A stretch of 64,000 bases of DNA from Providencia rettgeri (GTDB lineage: Bacteria; Pseudomonadota; Gammaproteobacteria; Enterobacterales; Enterobacteriaceae): contig NZ_CP017671.1 of assembly GCF_001874625.1 (NCBI RefSeq), forward strand, positions 1,178,001-1,242,000, in the 5' to 3' direction. The first letter of the stretch is position 1. Each line of letters opens with the position of its first letter. The notes below the pieces were generated by a model that did not search any database, was not told the DNA's origin, and saw only the letters and a program-made list of their open reading frames with translations. This document shows positions 32,441 through 43,154 of this stretch, piece by piece. The translations under genes were made by a program, and so were the position numbers.

Positions 32441-33460
32441 ATGTTCAATTTTAAATATTTCAAAGCAGACTCATCTACATTTGTTATTCAGTCAGTGAAT
32501 GGGAAAGTGCGTAAGCAAGGAAAGGGGATTAGTTTTTGGTATAACTCGGATAAGACATCTATTGCGGCATTACCGTTAAGCGCTCAAGAAGCTCCTTTTA
32601 TTTTTAATTTACAAACTGCGGATTTTCAAAGTTTACGCATTCAGGGGCAAATTTCATTTCAAGTGAAGAACCCAGAAAAAACAGCAAATGTATTAAATTT
32701 CAATTTAACTAAAGATGGAAAAAATCACGCTTCTGAAGACCCACTTAAATTGAGTGATAGAGTAGTGAGGGCTGCGCAAACTATTATCCAAGCCAGAATT
32801 CAAACGACTTCATTGCGTGATGCATTACTTATTAGCCAATCATTAGTGACTTTAGTCACTCAACAACTGGCAGAACAAACGCTAATTGAATCATTAGGCC
32901 TTGAAATTTTAGACGTCTCTTTTGCTGCAATAGCGCCTTCACCTGAAACTCTTAAAGCGTTAGAGGCGCAAGCGAGGGAGTCAATTCTAAAAGAAGCGGA
33001 TGATGCTATTTACGCAAGACGCAAATTTTCTGTTGAACAAGAAAGAACGATTAAAGAAGCGGAATTAGAAACGGATTTATCTGTTCAAGCAAAAGAACAA
33101 CAAATTGAAGAAGCTCGCCTTGATAATGAACGTAAGCTATTACGTGAACGAGCAGAAATAGAGCAAGAAGAGTTGGTTGCGCAAGTTAGTGCGGAGGCAA
33201 AGCGCCAAGAGTTAGTCACACTCAGTGTGGGAAACCAGCGTATTCAATCAGAAGCAGATGCTTATGCTATTGAAACCAAAATGAAAGCCTATAGCCAGTT
33301 ACCCGTTGAAAATTTAAAAGCGCTAGCGTTGGCAAAAATGAACCCAGAACAATTAATGGCAATGGCTTTTGAGTCACTGGCTCAAAATGCAGGGAAGATA
33401 GGGGAACTTAATCTATCACCTGATCTATTTGGTCAACTAATGAAAAAAGGAGGGAAGTAA
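32441..33460 (+). CDS. SPFH/band-7 domain protein
   Basis: It has a band-7 (prohibitin/slipin-like) domain in the first 180 or so residues (RIQGQISFQVKNPEKT, SLGLEILDVSFAAIAP) and then a long charged coiled coil (about 185-270; many EAE, KEQ and ERA repeats) ending in an Ala-rich tail. It has no membrane segment, unlike most SPFH scaffolds, so it should be cytoplasmic or peripheral. The function is unknown. The ATG follows GAGGTGG. It shares a TAATG overlap with the next gene. It has 339 aa. Confidence 0.8.
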   Translation: MFNFKYFKADSSTFVIQSVNGKVRKQGKGISFWYNSDKTSIAALPLSAQEAPFIFNLQTADFQSLRIQGQISFQVKNPEKTANVLNFNLTKDGKNHASEDPLKLSDRVVRAAQTIIQARIQTTSLRDALLISQSLVTLVTQQLAEQTLIESLGLEILDVSFAAIAPSPETLKALEAQARESILKEADDAIYARRKFSVEQERTIKEAELETDLSVQAKEQQIEEARLDNERKLLRERAEIEQEELVAQVSAEAKRQELVTLSVGNQRIQSEADAYAIETKMKAYSQLPVENLKALALAKMNPEQLMAMAFESLAQNAGKIGELNLSPDLFGQLMKKGGK

Positions 33461-34383
33461 TGGAAGGAATGGATAATGCTAGATTTGTATTAGTAACACG
33501 TAAGACGCGCTTACAGGAATTGATTGAACGCTTTAATACATGGCCACAAGCGAAATTCTATTTAGAGCATAACCATGTGGAAGTTGATGATTATCTTAAT
33601 GAGCATGATCTTTATCAGAGGCAATTAATCCAAGCTGAATCAATATTAAAACCATTAGGTAGGTTTCAATTATTAGAAAGAAAACTATTGCCCAGTTACC
33701 AATTTTCTAAGCAAGATATTGTGGTTGTGATCGGGCAGGATGGCTTAGTTGCCAATACGTTAAAGTACCTGAATGGGCAGCCTATTATTGCGATTAACCC
33801 AGACCCAGCGAGATGGGATGGCAAATTATTACCTTTTGAAATAGGCCAACTAAAGGAAGTTGTACAAAAAACAATACAAGGCAAGGCAGAGCAAAAAACA
33901 GTTACTTTTGCACAAGCAACAACCAATGATGGTCAATCATTATTAGCGGTGAATGACTTGTTCATTGGCCCGAAAAGCCATACCTCTGCGCGTTATTTAT
34001 TGAATTGGAAAGGGGAGAAAGAGTTTCAATCTTCTTCTGGAATTATAGTTTCAACAGGGTTGGGTTCAACGGGGTGGTTTCAATCTATTTTAGCTGGAGC
34101 TAAAGCGATTACAGGCGTGGCACATCATCCCCTTTCTAATGGATTTGGTTGGGGAGACAATAAATTGCAATTTAGCGTTAGGGAGCCTTTTTTAAGTAAA
34201 ACAACGGGCACGAAATGGGTGTTTGGCACGATAGAAACAGAATCACCTTTAATGCTTGAATCGTTGATGCCTGATAATGGCGTTATTTTCTCAGATGGAA
34301 TAGAAGATGATTTTTTACAGTTTAATGCGGGCTGTATTGTTACAGTGAAAATCTCAGATTTACGAGGGTTACTTGTTGGTTAG
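33460..34383 (+). CDS. NAD-kinase-like protein
   Basis: It resembles the NAD/diacylglycerol-kinase fold. The usual GGDG nucleotide-binding motif appears as GQDG (92-95), the downstream NDLFIGPKSH matches the NE/ND loop, and STGLGSTGW (about 197-205) matches the TPTGSTAY motif. Gene annotation pipelines sometimes call such proteins sugar kinases. The changed motif means activity should not be assumed. It is translationally coupled to the SPFH gene and is a likely target of the NrtR-like repressor, which suggests a role in NAD(P) homeostasis. It has 307 aa; a start three codons in is possible. Confidence 0.75.
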   Translation: MEGMDNARFVLVTRKTRLQELIERFNTWPQAKFYLEHNHVEVDDYLNEHDLYQRQLIQAESILKPLGRFQLLERKLLPSYQFSKQDIVVVIGQDGLVANTLKYLNGQPIIAINPDPARWDGKLLPFEIGQLKEVVQKTIQGKAEQKTVTFAQATTNDGQSLLAVNDLFIGPKSHTSARYLLNWKGEKEFQSSSGIIVSTGLGSTGWFQSILAGAKAITGVAHHPLSNGFGWGDNKLQFSVREPFLSKTTGTKWVFGTIETESPLMLESLMPDNGVIFSDGIEDDFLQFNAGCIVTVKISDLRGLLVG

Positions 34384-34390
34384 TTTAGTT

Positions 34391-34428
34391 TCATCAGCCT
34401 CAATATTTTTGCTTATTGAGGCTGATGA
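34391..34428. terminator. Bidirectional terminator between the NAD-kinase-like gene and lnt
   Basis: Perfect 15-bp stem TCATCAGCCTCAATA (34391-34405) / TATTGAGGCTGATGA (34414-34428) with an 8-nt loop, between two convergent stops. Confidence 0.75.
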
Positions 34429-34432
34429 CAGA

Positions 34433-35965
34433 TTAAATTTTTCTACGTCGGTTCATTGTGAAACCTAGTAAGCCAAAGATGACAACCGCGGCCCACATTG
34501 GGTAATTGCTCCAACGTGCATAAGGCGTTAACCCTGTCGTCGGGATGACATCAGTGGCAAGTACTGCTGTTTTAAACTGAGGCAGTATATCTTGGATTGT
34601 CCCGTCAGCGCTGATCACAGCAGTAATTCCATTATTGGTTGAGCGTAGTAATGGGCGACCTAACTCTAACGAACGCATTCGAGCCATTTGGAAATGCTGC
34701 CATGGGCCAATCGATTTTCCAAACCATGCGTCATTTGATACGGTAAGTAAGTAATCGCTATCTGGCTTAAAGTTATCTCTAACTTGCGTACCTAAGATTA
34801 TCTCATAGCAAATTGCGGCTGTAAGATGCATATTCCCTACCGCTAGCTGAGCTTGTTGATAATCACCTCGGCTAAAACCTGACATAGGTAAGTTAAAGAA
34901 AGGGGCAATAGGGCGTAGTATATCCTCTAAGGGAACAAACTCGCCAAATGGAACTAAATGGTGTTTGTTATAACGATTTTTAGAAGGATAAAGATACGGC
35001 GTTTTATCACCTAATACGATAATAGTATTAAAAAATTCATACTCACCATTCGCTGGCCTTGCATCGACAATTCCGGTTATTAAGCGCGTATTAGAGCCTG
35101 CCAGCAGTTGATCGAGGGATTTTAACCAAGCTTGGTTATCGAGTTCAACGGAAGGGACGGCAGATTCGGGCCAAATGATCAGTGAAGCTTTACCTATATA
35201 AGGCCTTGATAACTCCATATAGGTGTCTTTGGTCTTTTGTAAAAAGCTGGCTTCCCATTTCATCGATTGGGGAATATTGCCTTGTACTAAAGCAACTTGC
35301 ATTTTTTTTGCTTCAAGAGGGGTGAACCATTGAATATTTTTGGCAAGTAGGGGGGCAAACAATAAAACCGCAGCCGCTATTAACGCCATAAAACTGCGGC
35401 GTATTATCGCTAGCACTAATAGGCCACTGATACTAAATAGCAACAAGGTAACCATTTCAACACCAAAAACTGGTGCTAATGCTTTCATTGGCCCATCAAT
35501 TTGGCTATAACCAAATTGGAGCCATGGGAAGCCAGTTAATACCCAACCTCGTAGGAATTCAGTTAACTGCCAAAGTGCAGGTGCAAGGAAGACTAAACGC
35601 CAGATATTGGCACTGGGAGCAAATTTAGTGAGTAATGCCCCAAATAGACCGGTATAAAGAGAGAGATATGCCGCCAGAAGAATAACGATAAGTACATTAA
35701 CAGGGCCAGGCATTCCACCAAAGTCAGCAATACTCACGTAAACCCAATTGACACCGCTACCAAATAAACCAAACCCCCAAGCAAAGCCAATCGAAAAAGA
35801 TTGCTTAACCGTCCGCTGTAAGGTGAGTAATTGAAGGAAAAGAATAGAAAGTAGTGCAGCGGGCCAGATATCAAAAGGCGAAAAAGCCAGTGTTCCACTG
35901 GCTCCAAATAGTAAAGCCAGCAGTAACCGTAACCGCTGACTTTGATAAATAGACGTTGAATTCAT
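34433..35965 (-). CDS. lnt: Apolipoprotein N-acyltransferase Lnt
   Basis: Adds the third acyl chain to lipoproteins at the inner membrane. It has 510 aa (E. coli 512). The N-terminal half is hydrophobic (several membrane segments) and the C-terminal nitrilase-like domain holds the catalytic triad: Glu in [10 protein letters not shown], Lys in [12 protein letters not shown] and Cys in [11 protein letters not shown]. Its ATG overlaps the ybeX stop by one base. Confidence 0.96.
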   Translation of the reverse strand: MNSTSIYQSQRLRLLLALLFGASGTLAFSPFDIWPAALLSILFLQLLTLQRTVKQSFSIGFAWGFGLFGSGVNWVYVSIADFGGMPGPVNVLIVILLAAYLSLYTGLFGALLTKFAPSANIWRLVFLAPALWQLTEFLRGWVLTGFPWLQFGYSQIDGPMKALAPVFGVEMVTLLLFSISGLLVLAIIRRSFMALIAAAVLLFAPLLAKNIQWFTPLEAKKMQVALVQGNIPQSMKWEASFLQKTKDTYMELSRPYIGKASLIIWPESAVPSVELDNQAWLKSLDQLLAGSNTRLITGIVDARPANGEYEFFNTIIVLGDKTPYLYPSKNRYNKHHLVPFGEFVPLEDILRPIAPFFNLPMSGFSRGDYQQAQLAVGNMHLTAAICYEIILGTQVRDNFKPDSDYLLTVSNDAWFGKSIGPWQHFQMARMRSLELGRPLLRSTNNGITAVISADGTIQDILPQFKTAVLATDVIPTTGLTPYARWSNYPMWAAVVIFGLLGFTMNRRRKI

Positions 35966-36849
35966 TAAGTCTGTTCTTCTTCCAAAGTCGGAACTGGCGC
36001 GTCATCTGGAATTTTCACGTGAAGCAGAAGAATTCGACGACTGTCTGCCATGGCAACTTTAAATTGGTAATTGTCTATAGTGATAACTTCACCACGGGAA
36101 GGTAAGTGACCAAAGGCTTGCATAACTAAACCGCCCACGGTATCAACTTCTTCATCACTAAATTGAGTATTAAAAGCATCATTGAAGTCTTCTATCTGCG
36201 TCAGCGCGCGGACAGAATAAGAATGCCGACTGAGTTGACGGATATCAACGTCATCTTGGTCGTCATATTCGTCTTCGATTTCGCCAACAATAAGCTCTAA
36301 AATGTCTTCAATGGTAACAAGCCCTGACACACCACCAAACTCGTCAATGACGATAGCCATATGGTAGCGTTGAGAGCGGAACTCTTTGAGTAGCCTGTCT
36401 ACTCGCTTACTTTCAGGTACAACAACTGCTTGACGTAAGACTTTATCGATACTAAAAGGTTCTGCGTCAGTGCGCATAAATGGCAGCAAATCTTTTGCCA
36501 TTAATAAACCTTCTATGTGGTCTTTATCTTCACTAATAACAGGGAAGCGTGAGTGGGCTGAATCAATAATGACATCAAGGCACTCATCAAGCGTTTGATT
36601 ACGTTTTAAGGTAACAATTTGGGAACGCGGGATCATAATATCGCGTACGCGTTGATCCGCAATGTCCATTACCCCTTCAAGCATTTCGCGGGTATCAGGA
36701 TCAATCAAATCGTTTTGTTCAGAGTCGCGGATTAATTCGACTAAGTCATCACGATTTTTAGGTTCACCGTGGAACAGGTGATTTAATAGTGCAAAAAACC
36801 CTTTCTTAGGACCAGGGTTATCGCTACTCGAAGAGTTATCGTCGCTCAT
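35965..36849 (-). CDS. corC: CorC/YbeX CBS-domain protein
   Basis: Cytosolic protein with tandem CBS domains and a C-terminal CorC/HlyC domain, linked to magnesium/cobalt efflux and, more recently, to ribosome metabolism in E. coli. The start [11 protein letters not shown] matches E. coli MSDDNSHSSD; an ATG 13 codons upstream is disfavoured. It has 294 aa (292 in E. coli). The block [20 protein letters not shown] is nearly identical. It is separated from ybeY by a 242-nt gap with a terminator, unlike the compact E. coli operon. Confidence 0.95.
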   Translation of the reverse strand: MSDDNSSSSDNPGPKKGFFALLNHLFHGEPKNRDDLVELIRDSEQNDLIDPDTREMLEGVMDIADQRVRDIMIPRSQIVTLKRNQTLDECLDVIIDSAHSRFPVISEDKDHIEGLLMAKDLLPFMRTDAEPFSIDKVLRQAVVVPESKRVDRLLKEFRSQRYHMAIVIDEFGGVSGLVTIEDILELIVGEIEDEYDDQDDVDIRQLSRHSYSVRALTQIEDFNDAFNTQFSDEEVDTVGGLVMQAFGHLPSRGEVITIDNYQFKVAMADSRRILLLHVKIPDDAPVPTLEEEQT

Positions 36850-37002
36850 GGCGGTTAATTTTGTATTCCTCAATAAAATACTCGACATACTTTGAACTAC
36901 AGCGCTGTTAGCTGTACTCGGCTATGGGTTTAATAGCACAAGTTAAAGTATTTAGAGCTAGGTTAGTTAATAAAAACAACTTGCTTGATTCTTTTTTAGC
37001 AT

Positions 37003-37040
37003 AAAACTGACGGTTTATCCTCATAATTACCGTCAGTTTT
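37003..37040. terminator. Strong hairpin terminator between ybeY and ybeX
   Basis: Perfect 12-bp stem AAAACTGACGGT / ACCGTCAGTTTT with a 14-nt loop, 52 nt after the ybeY stop. On the minus strand the T tract is only the T4 of the arm; on the plus strand the run is T6 though no plus gene precedes it. It would reduce read-through from ybeZY into ybeX-lnt. Confidence 0.7.
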
Positions 37041-37091
37041 TTGTAAAATAATGCTTTTTTATAAAAGATAACTAGAAAAATTATAGTTAGA

Positions 37092-37565
37092 TCATGCTTT
37101 CTCTGCAAGATAGGGGTCGTCATAACCTAATTCTGCTAAGATTTCAGTTTCTAAGCTTTCCATTTCTTCAGCTTCATCATCTTCAATATGGTCATAACCT
37201 AGTAGATGTAAGCAACCGTGGATCACCATATGTGCCCAGTGCTCTTCAGCACTTTTTTGTTGTTCAATCGCTTCTTGCTCAACAACTTGACGACAAATAA
37301 TTAAATCGCCTAATAATGGCAGCTCAATTTCCGGCGGTGCTTCAAAAGGAAAAGATAATACATTTGTGGGCTTATCTTTTCCTCGGTAGGTTAAGTTTAA
37401 ATGATGGCTTTCCGCTTCGTCTACAATGCGAATGGTGACTTCACTTTGCGCTTGAAATTTAGGCAGTACTGCGGCTAACCAGCGTTCAAATAAAGCTTCA
37501 GAGGGTAAGCCGTCCGGATTTTCACATGCAATTTGTAAATCGAGAATAATATCGATGCCACTCAT
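37092..37565 (-). CDS. ybeY: Endoribonuclease / rRNA maturation factor YbeY
   Basis: Metal-dependent RNase for 16S rRNA 3'-end maturation and ribosome quality control. It has 157 aa (E. coli 155). The zinc site [14 protein letters not shown] (H-x3-H-x5-H) is present, as is the basic patch around [16 protein letters not shown]. It starts immediately after the ybeZ stop. Confidence 0.96.
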   Translation of the reverse strand: MSGIDIILDLQIACENPDGLPSEALFERWLAAVLPKFQAQSEVTIRIVDEAESHHLNLTYRGKDKPTNVLSFPFEAPPEIELPLLGDLIICRQVVEQEAIEQQKSAEEHWAHMVIHGCLHLLGYDHIEDDEAEEMESLETEILAELGYDDPYLAEKA

Positions 37566-38636
37566 TTATTGGTTTTCCTGCTTTTCAAATTGCTGTTGTC
37601 GTTCTTTTTCTTCACGTAACTGCTGGCGGCGCTTATTGTCTTGCTCTTCCCATGCTTCATAAGCCATAACAACTTTAGCCACTACTGGGTGACGAACAAC
37701 GTCTTCACTGTGGAAAAAATTAAAGCTTAAATCATCAACCCCAGAAAGGACTTCTATGGCGTGACGTAAACCCGATTTACTGCCGCGCGGTAAGTCAACT
37801 TGGGTAATATCCCCTGTTACCACCGCTTTGGAATTAAACCCAATACGCGTCAAAAACATTTTCATCTGTTCGATGGTCGTGTTTTGGCTTTCATCTAAAA
37901 TAATAAAAGCATCATTTAATGTGCGGCCGCGCATATACGCCAATGGCGCAACTTCAATCACGTTTCGCTCAATCAGTTTTTCAACTTTTTCAAAGCCTAA
38001 CATTTCAAATAAGGCGTCATAAAGGGGGCGAAGATAAGGGTCAACTTTTTGGCTTAGATCCCCCGGTAAGAAACCGAGCTTCTCACCAGCCTCAACAGCT
38101 GGACGAGTTAGCAATATTCGGCGAACTTCTTGGCGCTCTAGTGCATCAACAGCAGCGGCAACAGCTAAGTATGTTTTCCCTGTCCCAGCAGGGCCAATCC
38201 CAAACGTAATATCATGGTCTAAAATATTTGCGATATATTGCGCTTGGTTTGGTGTACGAGGCTTGATTACACCACGTTTTGTTTTGATATTCACGGCCTT
38301 ACCGTAGTCTGGCACGCTGTCAGCGGATTGCTCTAAGACACGGCTATCGAGTATCGCTAAGTGAATGTTTTCAGGGTCTATATCCGGAATAACACCGCGC
38401 ACAGGGGAGGTATCCACATACAGCTGGCGTAAAATTTTACTTGCCGCTTGTACATTAAGTGGTTTGCCCGATATTTTAAAACGGTTATCGCGTCGGTTAA
38501 TTTCGATGGCAAGACGGCGTTCAAGTTGCTTAATATTGTCATCAAATGGCCCGCAGAGGCTCATTAAACGCTGGTTATCTGCGGGTTCTAGAAAGATTTC
38601 TTGTGTTGCGATTTGCAAAGTTGTTGTATCGGTCAC
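37566..38636 (-). CDS. ybeZ: PhoH-like ATPase YbeZ
   Basis: Cytosolic P-loop NTPase of the PhoH family that works with YbeY in ribosome maturation. It has 356 aa. Walker A GIGPAGTGKTYLA and Walker B FIILDESQNTT are intact. The C-terminus is a charged Gln/Glu/Arg-rich tail. The ybeZ-ybeY gap is zero; miaB lies 26 nt upstream. Confidence 0.95.
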   Translation of the reverse strand: MTDTTTLQIATQEIFLEPADNQRLMSLCGPFDDNIKQLERRLAIEINRRDNRFKISGKPLNVQAASKILRQLYVDTSPVRGVIPDIDPENIHLAILDSRVLEQSADSVPDYGKAVNIKTKRGVIKPRTPNQAQYIANILDHDITFGIGPAGTGKTYLAVAAAVDALERQEVRRILLTRPAVEAGEKLGFLPGDLSQKVDPYLRPLYDALFEMLGFEKVEKLIERNVIEVAPLAYMRGRTLNDAFIILDESQNTTIEQMKMFLTRIGFNSKAVVTGDITQVDLPRGSKSGLRHAIEVLSGVDDLSFNFFHSEDVVRHPVVAKVVMAYEAWEEQDNKRRQQLREEKERQQQFEKQENQ

Positions 38637-38662
38637 TGAATATCCTATCGTTAGATTATTAC

Positions 38663-40093
38663 TTAGGGTTGATAGTTGCCAACACCTAGCTCATCTTCTT
38701 TACGAGTACGTGCAATGACAGATGCAGGGGATTCGTGAACACGAAGATCCATTTGCTCCTCTGTGCGGATCACTTTGCCGCGTAGGGAGTTTGCATAGAC
38801 GTCCACGATTTCTACATCCACAAATTTACCAATCATATCCGGTGTGCCTTCAAAATTCACAACGCGGTTATTTTCGGTACGGCCAGAAAGTTCCATGAGG
38901 CTCTTACGTGAAGGGCCTTCCACTAAGATGCGTTGTACAGAGCCTAACATGGCACGGCTAAAGCTCATGGCTTGTTGGTTAATGCGCTGCTGTAATAAGT
39001 ATAGACGCTGTTTTTTCTCATCTTCACTGACATCATCTGGAAGGTCGGCCGCAGGTGTACCGGGACGCGCTGAGTAAACAAAGCTAAAACTCATATCAAA
39101 ATCCACATCAGCGATTAACTTCATGGTTTTTTCAAAATCATCGTTAGTTTCGCCAGGGAAGCCAACAATAAAATCTGAACTAATAAGAATACCAGGGCGA
39201 GCTTCACGCAGTTTGCGAATAATGGCTTTATATTCTAGTGCGGTATGAGCCCGTTTCATCATGGTAAGAATACGGTCAGAACCACTTTGCACTGGAAGGT
39301 GTAAATAGCTCACCAATTCAGGGGTATCACGGTATACTTCAATGATATCATCTGTAAATTCAATTGGATGACTGGTTGTAAAGCGTACACGGTCAATCCC
39401 ATCGATAGCAGCAACGAGGCGTAATAATTCGGCAAATGAGCAAATTTCACCATCAAAGGTTTCACCACGATAAGCGTTAACGTTTTGCCCTAACAAGTTA
39501 ACTTCACGGACACCTTGTGCTGCTAATTGTGCTATTTCAAATAAAATATCATCACAAGGGCGGCTAACTTCTTCGCCTCGTGTATAAGGCACTACGCAGA
39601 AAGTACAATATTTATTACAGCCTTCCATAATTGAAACGAATGCGCTTGGGCCTTCTGCTCGTGGTTCAGGTAAGCGATCAAACTTTTCAATTTCAGGGAA
39701 ACTGATATCAATCACAGGGCTACGGGTACCTTGCACCTGATTAATCATTTCAGGCAAGCGGTGTAAGGTCTGTGGACCGAAAACAATATCAACACTTGGT
39801 GCACGCTGACGGATAAAGTCCCCTTCTTGTGAGGCTACGCAACCGCCGACACCAATAATGATATCTGGGTTTTTATCCTTAAACGTTTTCCAACGCCCGA
39901 GTTGATGGAAAACCTTTTCTTGCGCTTTTTCACGAATTGAGCAGGTATTTAGCAGTAATAAATCAGCTTCTTCTGCAACTTCAGTGAGTTGGTAACCATG
40001 GGTGTTTTCCAATAAAGAAACCATTTTGGATGAGTCATACTCATTCATTTGGCAACCCCAAGTTTTAATGTATAGCTTTTTATTCGTCGACAT
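38663..40093 (-). CDS. miaB: tRNA-2-methylthio-N6-dimethylallyladenosine synthase MiaB
   Basis: Radical-SAM methylthiotransferase that modifies A37 of tRNAs reading UNN codons. It has 476 aa (E. coli 474). The N-terminal cluster cysteines are in [20 protein letters not shown] and GVGGCVAS; the radical-SAM motif is [15 protein letters not shown]; a TRAM domain closes the protein. It leads the run into ybeZ. Confidence 0.97.
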   Translation of the reverse strand: MSTNKKLYIKTWGCQMNEYDSSKMVSLLENTHGYQLTEVAEEADLLLLNTCSIREKAQEKVFHQLGRWKTFKDKNPDIIIGVGGCVASQEGDFIRQRAPSVDIVFGPQTLHRLPEMINQVQGTRSPVIDISFPEIEKFDRLPEPRAEGPSAFVSIMEGCNKYCTFCVVPYTRGEEVSRPCDDILFEIAQLAAQGVREVNLLGQNVNAYRGETFDGEICSFAELLRLVAAIDGIDRVRFTTSHPIEFTDDIIEVYRDTPELVSYLHLPVQSGSDRILTMMKRAHTALEYKAIIRKLREARPGILISSDFIVGFPGETNDDFEKTMKLIADVDFDMSFSFVYSARPGTPAADLPDDVSEDEKKQRLYLLQQRINQQAMSFSRAMLGSVQRILVEGPSRKSLMELSGRTENNRVVNFEGTPDMIGKFVDVEIVDVYANSLRGKVIRTEEQMDLRVHESPASVIARTRKEDELGVGNYQP

Positions 40094-40516
40094 GTCGTAT
40101 ATCCGGTGTTTTCGAAGCGGCTAGTGTAATGGACCTCGAAACGCGTTGTAAATCCAAAGTCCTACCCTCTTTTTGGGAACTTGCATGCATTTTGATGAAG
40201 AACATCATTGTATGATGGGATAAATGCAAAGATATTTAAAATAATATCACTACACCAAATTTAAGGGCAGGCAATTTGCCTATTGTTTTAAAGTTAGGGC
40301 GTATTGTATTCATTTGAGGCATCAGTGACTAGAGGATGTTGAGTATTTGTGGTTAATTTTTATGCAAATTAACGGCTTTTAAGCAAAACAGGCCACTTAT
40401 GGCGTCGCGGTATTCACTCAATGTAGCACTCTTATGGGTTTCTAACATGGATATTTTCTGTGAGAGCCGCAAATATTGGGTACAATAGCTTAATCAAATA
40501 ATAATCCCATCAAACA
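40094..40516. other. Divergent region miaB / ubiF, no gene
   Basis: No coding sequence is supported. It contains a cruciform-like element: TGCATTT (40186-40192) / AAATGCA (40222-40228) enclosing ATCAT (40204-40208) / ATGAT (40212-40216). Its role is unknown. Confidence 0.45.
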
Positions 40517-41725
40517 ATGAATAGTGTAGCTAATGTGATGAATAAATTAATCGAATCTTATGATGTTGTCGTGGTGGGAGCCGGTATGACGGGTGCCGCG
40601 GCAGCATTGGGCTTTGCCCAAGAAGGCATGCGAGTCGCTTTGCTTGAAAAGGCAAAACCAGCGGCATTCGATCCACAAAGCGCACCTGATGTCCGTATTT
40701 CTGCGATTAGCCGTGCATCCGTTGAATTATTGCAACAATTAGGTGCTTGGCAGCATGTAGAGGCCATGAGGAGTGCCCCTTACAGGCAGCTAGAAACATG
40801 GGAAGAACCGGGTAGCAATGTTCTTTTTGACGCTCAAAGCCTTGGGTTGCCAGAACTCGGGTTTATGGTTGAAAACCGCGTACTGCAACTTGCACTATGG
40901 CGTGAGTGTGAAAAATACGACAATTTAGAATTGGTTTGCCCTGCGCAGTTGGTTAATTTATATCGGCCTCAGAACCAAAAAACGTGGTGTATTGAATTAG
41001 ATGATAACCGAACTATAGAAGCGCAACTTGTTGTGGGAGCCGATGGCGCTAACTCCCAAGTGCGTAAAATGGCGGGGATTGGCAACCGTGGTTGGCAATA
41101 TCGCCAATCATGTATGTTAATTACTATTCAAACACAGCAACCTCAGCAAGATAAAACATGGCAACAGTTTTTTCCATCGGGCCCTAGAGCATTCTTGCCT
41201 TTATATGATCACTGGGCTTCTTTGGTTTGGTATGATAGCCCTGACAAAATTAGGCGTCTGCAAGGGATGTCGATGGAACAGTTAACAGGGGCGGTTTCAG
41301 AGGCCTTCCCTGAACGTTTAGGGCCAATAACCGCAGTGGCTTCAGGGGCTTTCCCATTAACACGTCATCACGCGAACCGCTATGTTCTTGATGGTCTAGC
41401 ACTGATTGGCGATGCGGCGCACACCATTAATCCATTAGCGGGGCAAGGCGTCAATCTTGGGTACCGTGATGTAGATGCGTTGTTAAAAGAAGTCATTTAT
41501 GCACGTGAATATCTACAGCCTTGGTGCTCCATTGAGGTATTAAAACGTTATCAGCGTCGTCGTTTACCTGACAACTTAGTTATGCAAGCAGGGATGGATG
41601 TTTTCTATATGGCATTTAGTGAAAGTTTACCGGGGTTGAAAATGTTAAGAAACCTCGGGTTAATGGCAGCTCAGCGCGCTGGAGAAGCTAAAAAACTGGC
41701 ATTGAAATATGCCTTAGGGTTATAA
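40517..41725 (+). CDS. ubiF: 3-demethoxyubiquinol 3-hydroxylase UbiF
   Basis: FAD monooxygenase that hydroxylates the ubiquinone ring in the final part of ubiquinone synthesis. It has 402 aa from the first ATG; a start seven codons later (MNKLIESYDVVVV) fits the E. coli N-terminus better and neither has a strong ribosome site. The FAD motif VVVGAGMTGAAAALG, the DG-type ADGANSQVR and the GDAAHTINPLAGQGVNLG motif are intact. It is divergent from miaB as in E. coli. Confidence 0.95.
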   Translation: MNSVANVMNKLIESYDVVVVGAGMTGAAAALGFAQEGMRVALLEKAKPAAFDPQSAPDVRISAISRASVELLQQLGAWQHVEAMRSAPYRQLETWEEPGSNVLFDAQSLGLPELGFMVENRVLQLALWRECEKYDNLELVCPAQLVNLYRPQNQKTWCIELDDNRTIEAQLVVGADGANSQVRKMAGIGNRGWQYRQSCMLITIQTQQPQQDKTWQQFFPSGPRAFLPLYDHWASLVWYDSPDKIRRLQGMSMEQLTGAVSEAFPERLGPITAVASGAFPLTRHHANRYVLDGLALIGDAAHTINPLAGQGVNLGYRDVDALLKEVIYAREYLQPWCSIEVLKRYQRRRLPDNLVMQAGMDVFYMAFSESLPGLKMLRNLGLMAAQRAGEAKKLALKYALGL

Positions 41726-41743
41726 CGTTGATGTGAAATGGAC

Positions 41744-41778
41744 AATAAAATAGGCCGCTACCAGCGGCCTATTTTATT
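41744..41778. terminator. Bidirectional terminator between ubiF and dctA
   Basis: Perfect 15-bp stem AATAAAATAGGCCGC / GCGGCCTATTTTATT with a 5-nt loop; T-rich on both strands and placed between convergent genes. Confidence 0.88.
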
Positions 41779-43154
41779 TAAGGTAATAAATGTGGTTTAT
41801 TGTTAACTAGATCAATAGGTTGTATATCATTTGATTTATTGATATTGATAATGCTATCACCTTCAGTTACCTCTGGGTCAAATGTCGCATTTTTATCTGA
41901 AAATGCATGTGCTAACTTTTCGGTATCTAATTCTTTTTCCCAACGGGCGACGACAATACAGGCGCATGCGTTACCAACTAAATTAGTTAAAGCACGGCAT
42001 TCTGACATAAAACGGTCGATACCGAGGATTAATGCCATACCTGCAACAGGGATGCTTGGTACTACCATTAATGTTGCTGCGAGAGTAATAAACCCTGCGC
42101 CAGTCACACCTGCAGCTCCTTTTGAGCTGATCATTGCGACAAGCAGTATAGAAAGTTGCTGCCAAATTGTGAGTTCAATATTAGTGGCTTGGGCAATAAA
42201 CAGTGCAGCCATGGTCATATAGATATTGGTACCATCAAGGTTGAATGAATAACCTGTTGGGATAACTAAACCTACAACTGATTTTTCACAGCCAGCCCGT
42301 TCCATTTTTCTCATCAAACTTGGTAGTGCAGCTTCAGAAGAAGAAGTCCCTAAAACGAGCCAAAGTTCATCCTTGATGTATTTAATGAGTTCGATGATTG
42401 AGAAGCCGTTGTATTTTGCGACAGCGCCAAGAACAACTAAGACAAAGAGCAGGGAGGTAATGTAGAAAGTTACTATCAGCATCATTAAGTTACCGATAGA
42501 TGAAATACCATATTTACCAATGGTAAATGCCATTGCCCCAAATGCCCCGATAGGTGCTAGTTTCATTAGCATCGCAACCATTTTGAACACAGGTTCAGAA
42601 AAGTTTTGCAGCAATTTAACTATTGGCTCACCATGTTTACCTGTTGCGGCTAATGCTAACCCGAAAATAATCGCAATAAATAAGACTTGTAGGATATTAC
42701 CATTCACTAATGGGCTAATGACCGTATCTGGAATGATGTTCATCAAAAAGCCAACAATGGAAGACTCATGGGCTTTTTCGACATAGCTAGCAACTTTTGT
42801 GCTATCGAGCGTTGCTGGGTCGATATTAAGCCCAGAACCTGGGCGGATGACATTCGCGACAATAAGGCCGATAAATAATGCAATGGTTGAGAAAGTCAGA
42901 AAGTACAGCATAGCTTTACCTGCGACACTGCCGACCGCTTTCATATTAGACATCCCTGAAATACCGGTTACTACGGTTAAAAAGATGACAGGTGCGATGA
43001 TCATTTTTACGATTTTGATGAACCCATCACCAAGTGGTTTTAATGATTCTCCGGCCTCAGGGAAAAAGTGACCAAGTGCAATACCGAGCAAGATGGCTAC
43101 GATCACTTGAACATATAAAATCTTATATATTGGTTGCTTTATCATGTTTCGCAT
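41778..43154 (-). CDS. dctA: C4-dicarboxylate:cation symporter DctA
   Basis: Inner-membrane symporter of the DAACS family; close to E. coli DctA, so aerobic uptake of succinate, fumarate and malate is likely. The substrate hairpin [13 protein letters not shown], the TM7 motif [13 protein letters not shown] and the second hairpin [13 protein letters not shown] are all present. I chose [11 protein letters not shown] (AGAGA upstream) over an ATG 11 codons earlier; this gives 458 aa, against 428 in E. coli, because of a longer C-terminal tail. A CRP-like site lies about 210 nt upstream. It occupies the place of asnB in E. coli. Confidence 0.92.
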   Translation of the reverse strand: MRNMIKQPIYKILYVQVIVAILLGIALGHFFPEAGESLKPLGDGFIKIVKMIIAPVIFLTVVTGISGMSNMKAVGSVAGKAMLYFLTFSTIALFIGLIVANVIRPGSGLNIDPATLDSTKVASYVEKAHESSIVGFLMNIIPDTVISPLVNGNILQVLFIAIIFGLALAATGKHGEPIVKLLQNFSEPVFKMVAMLMKLAPIGAFGAMAFTIGKYGISSIGNLMMLIVTFYITSLLFVLVVLGAVAKYNGFSIIELIKYIKDELWLVLGTSSSEAALPSLMRKMERAGCEKSVVGLVIPTGYSFNLDGTNIYMTMAALFIAQATNIELTIWQQLSILLVAMISSKGAAGVTGAGFITLAATLMVVPSIPVAGMALILGIDRFMSECRALTNLVGNACACIVVARWEKELDTEKLAHAFSDKNATFDPEVTEGDSIININKSNDIQPIDLVNNKPHLLP

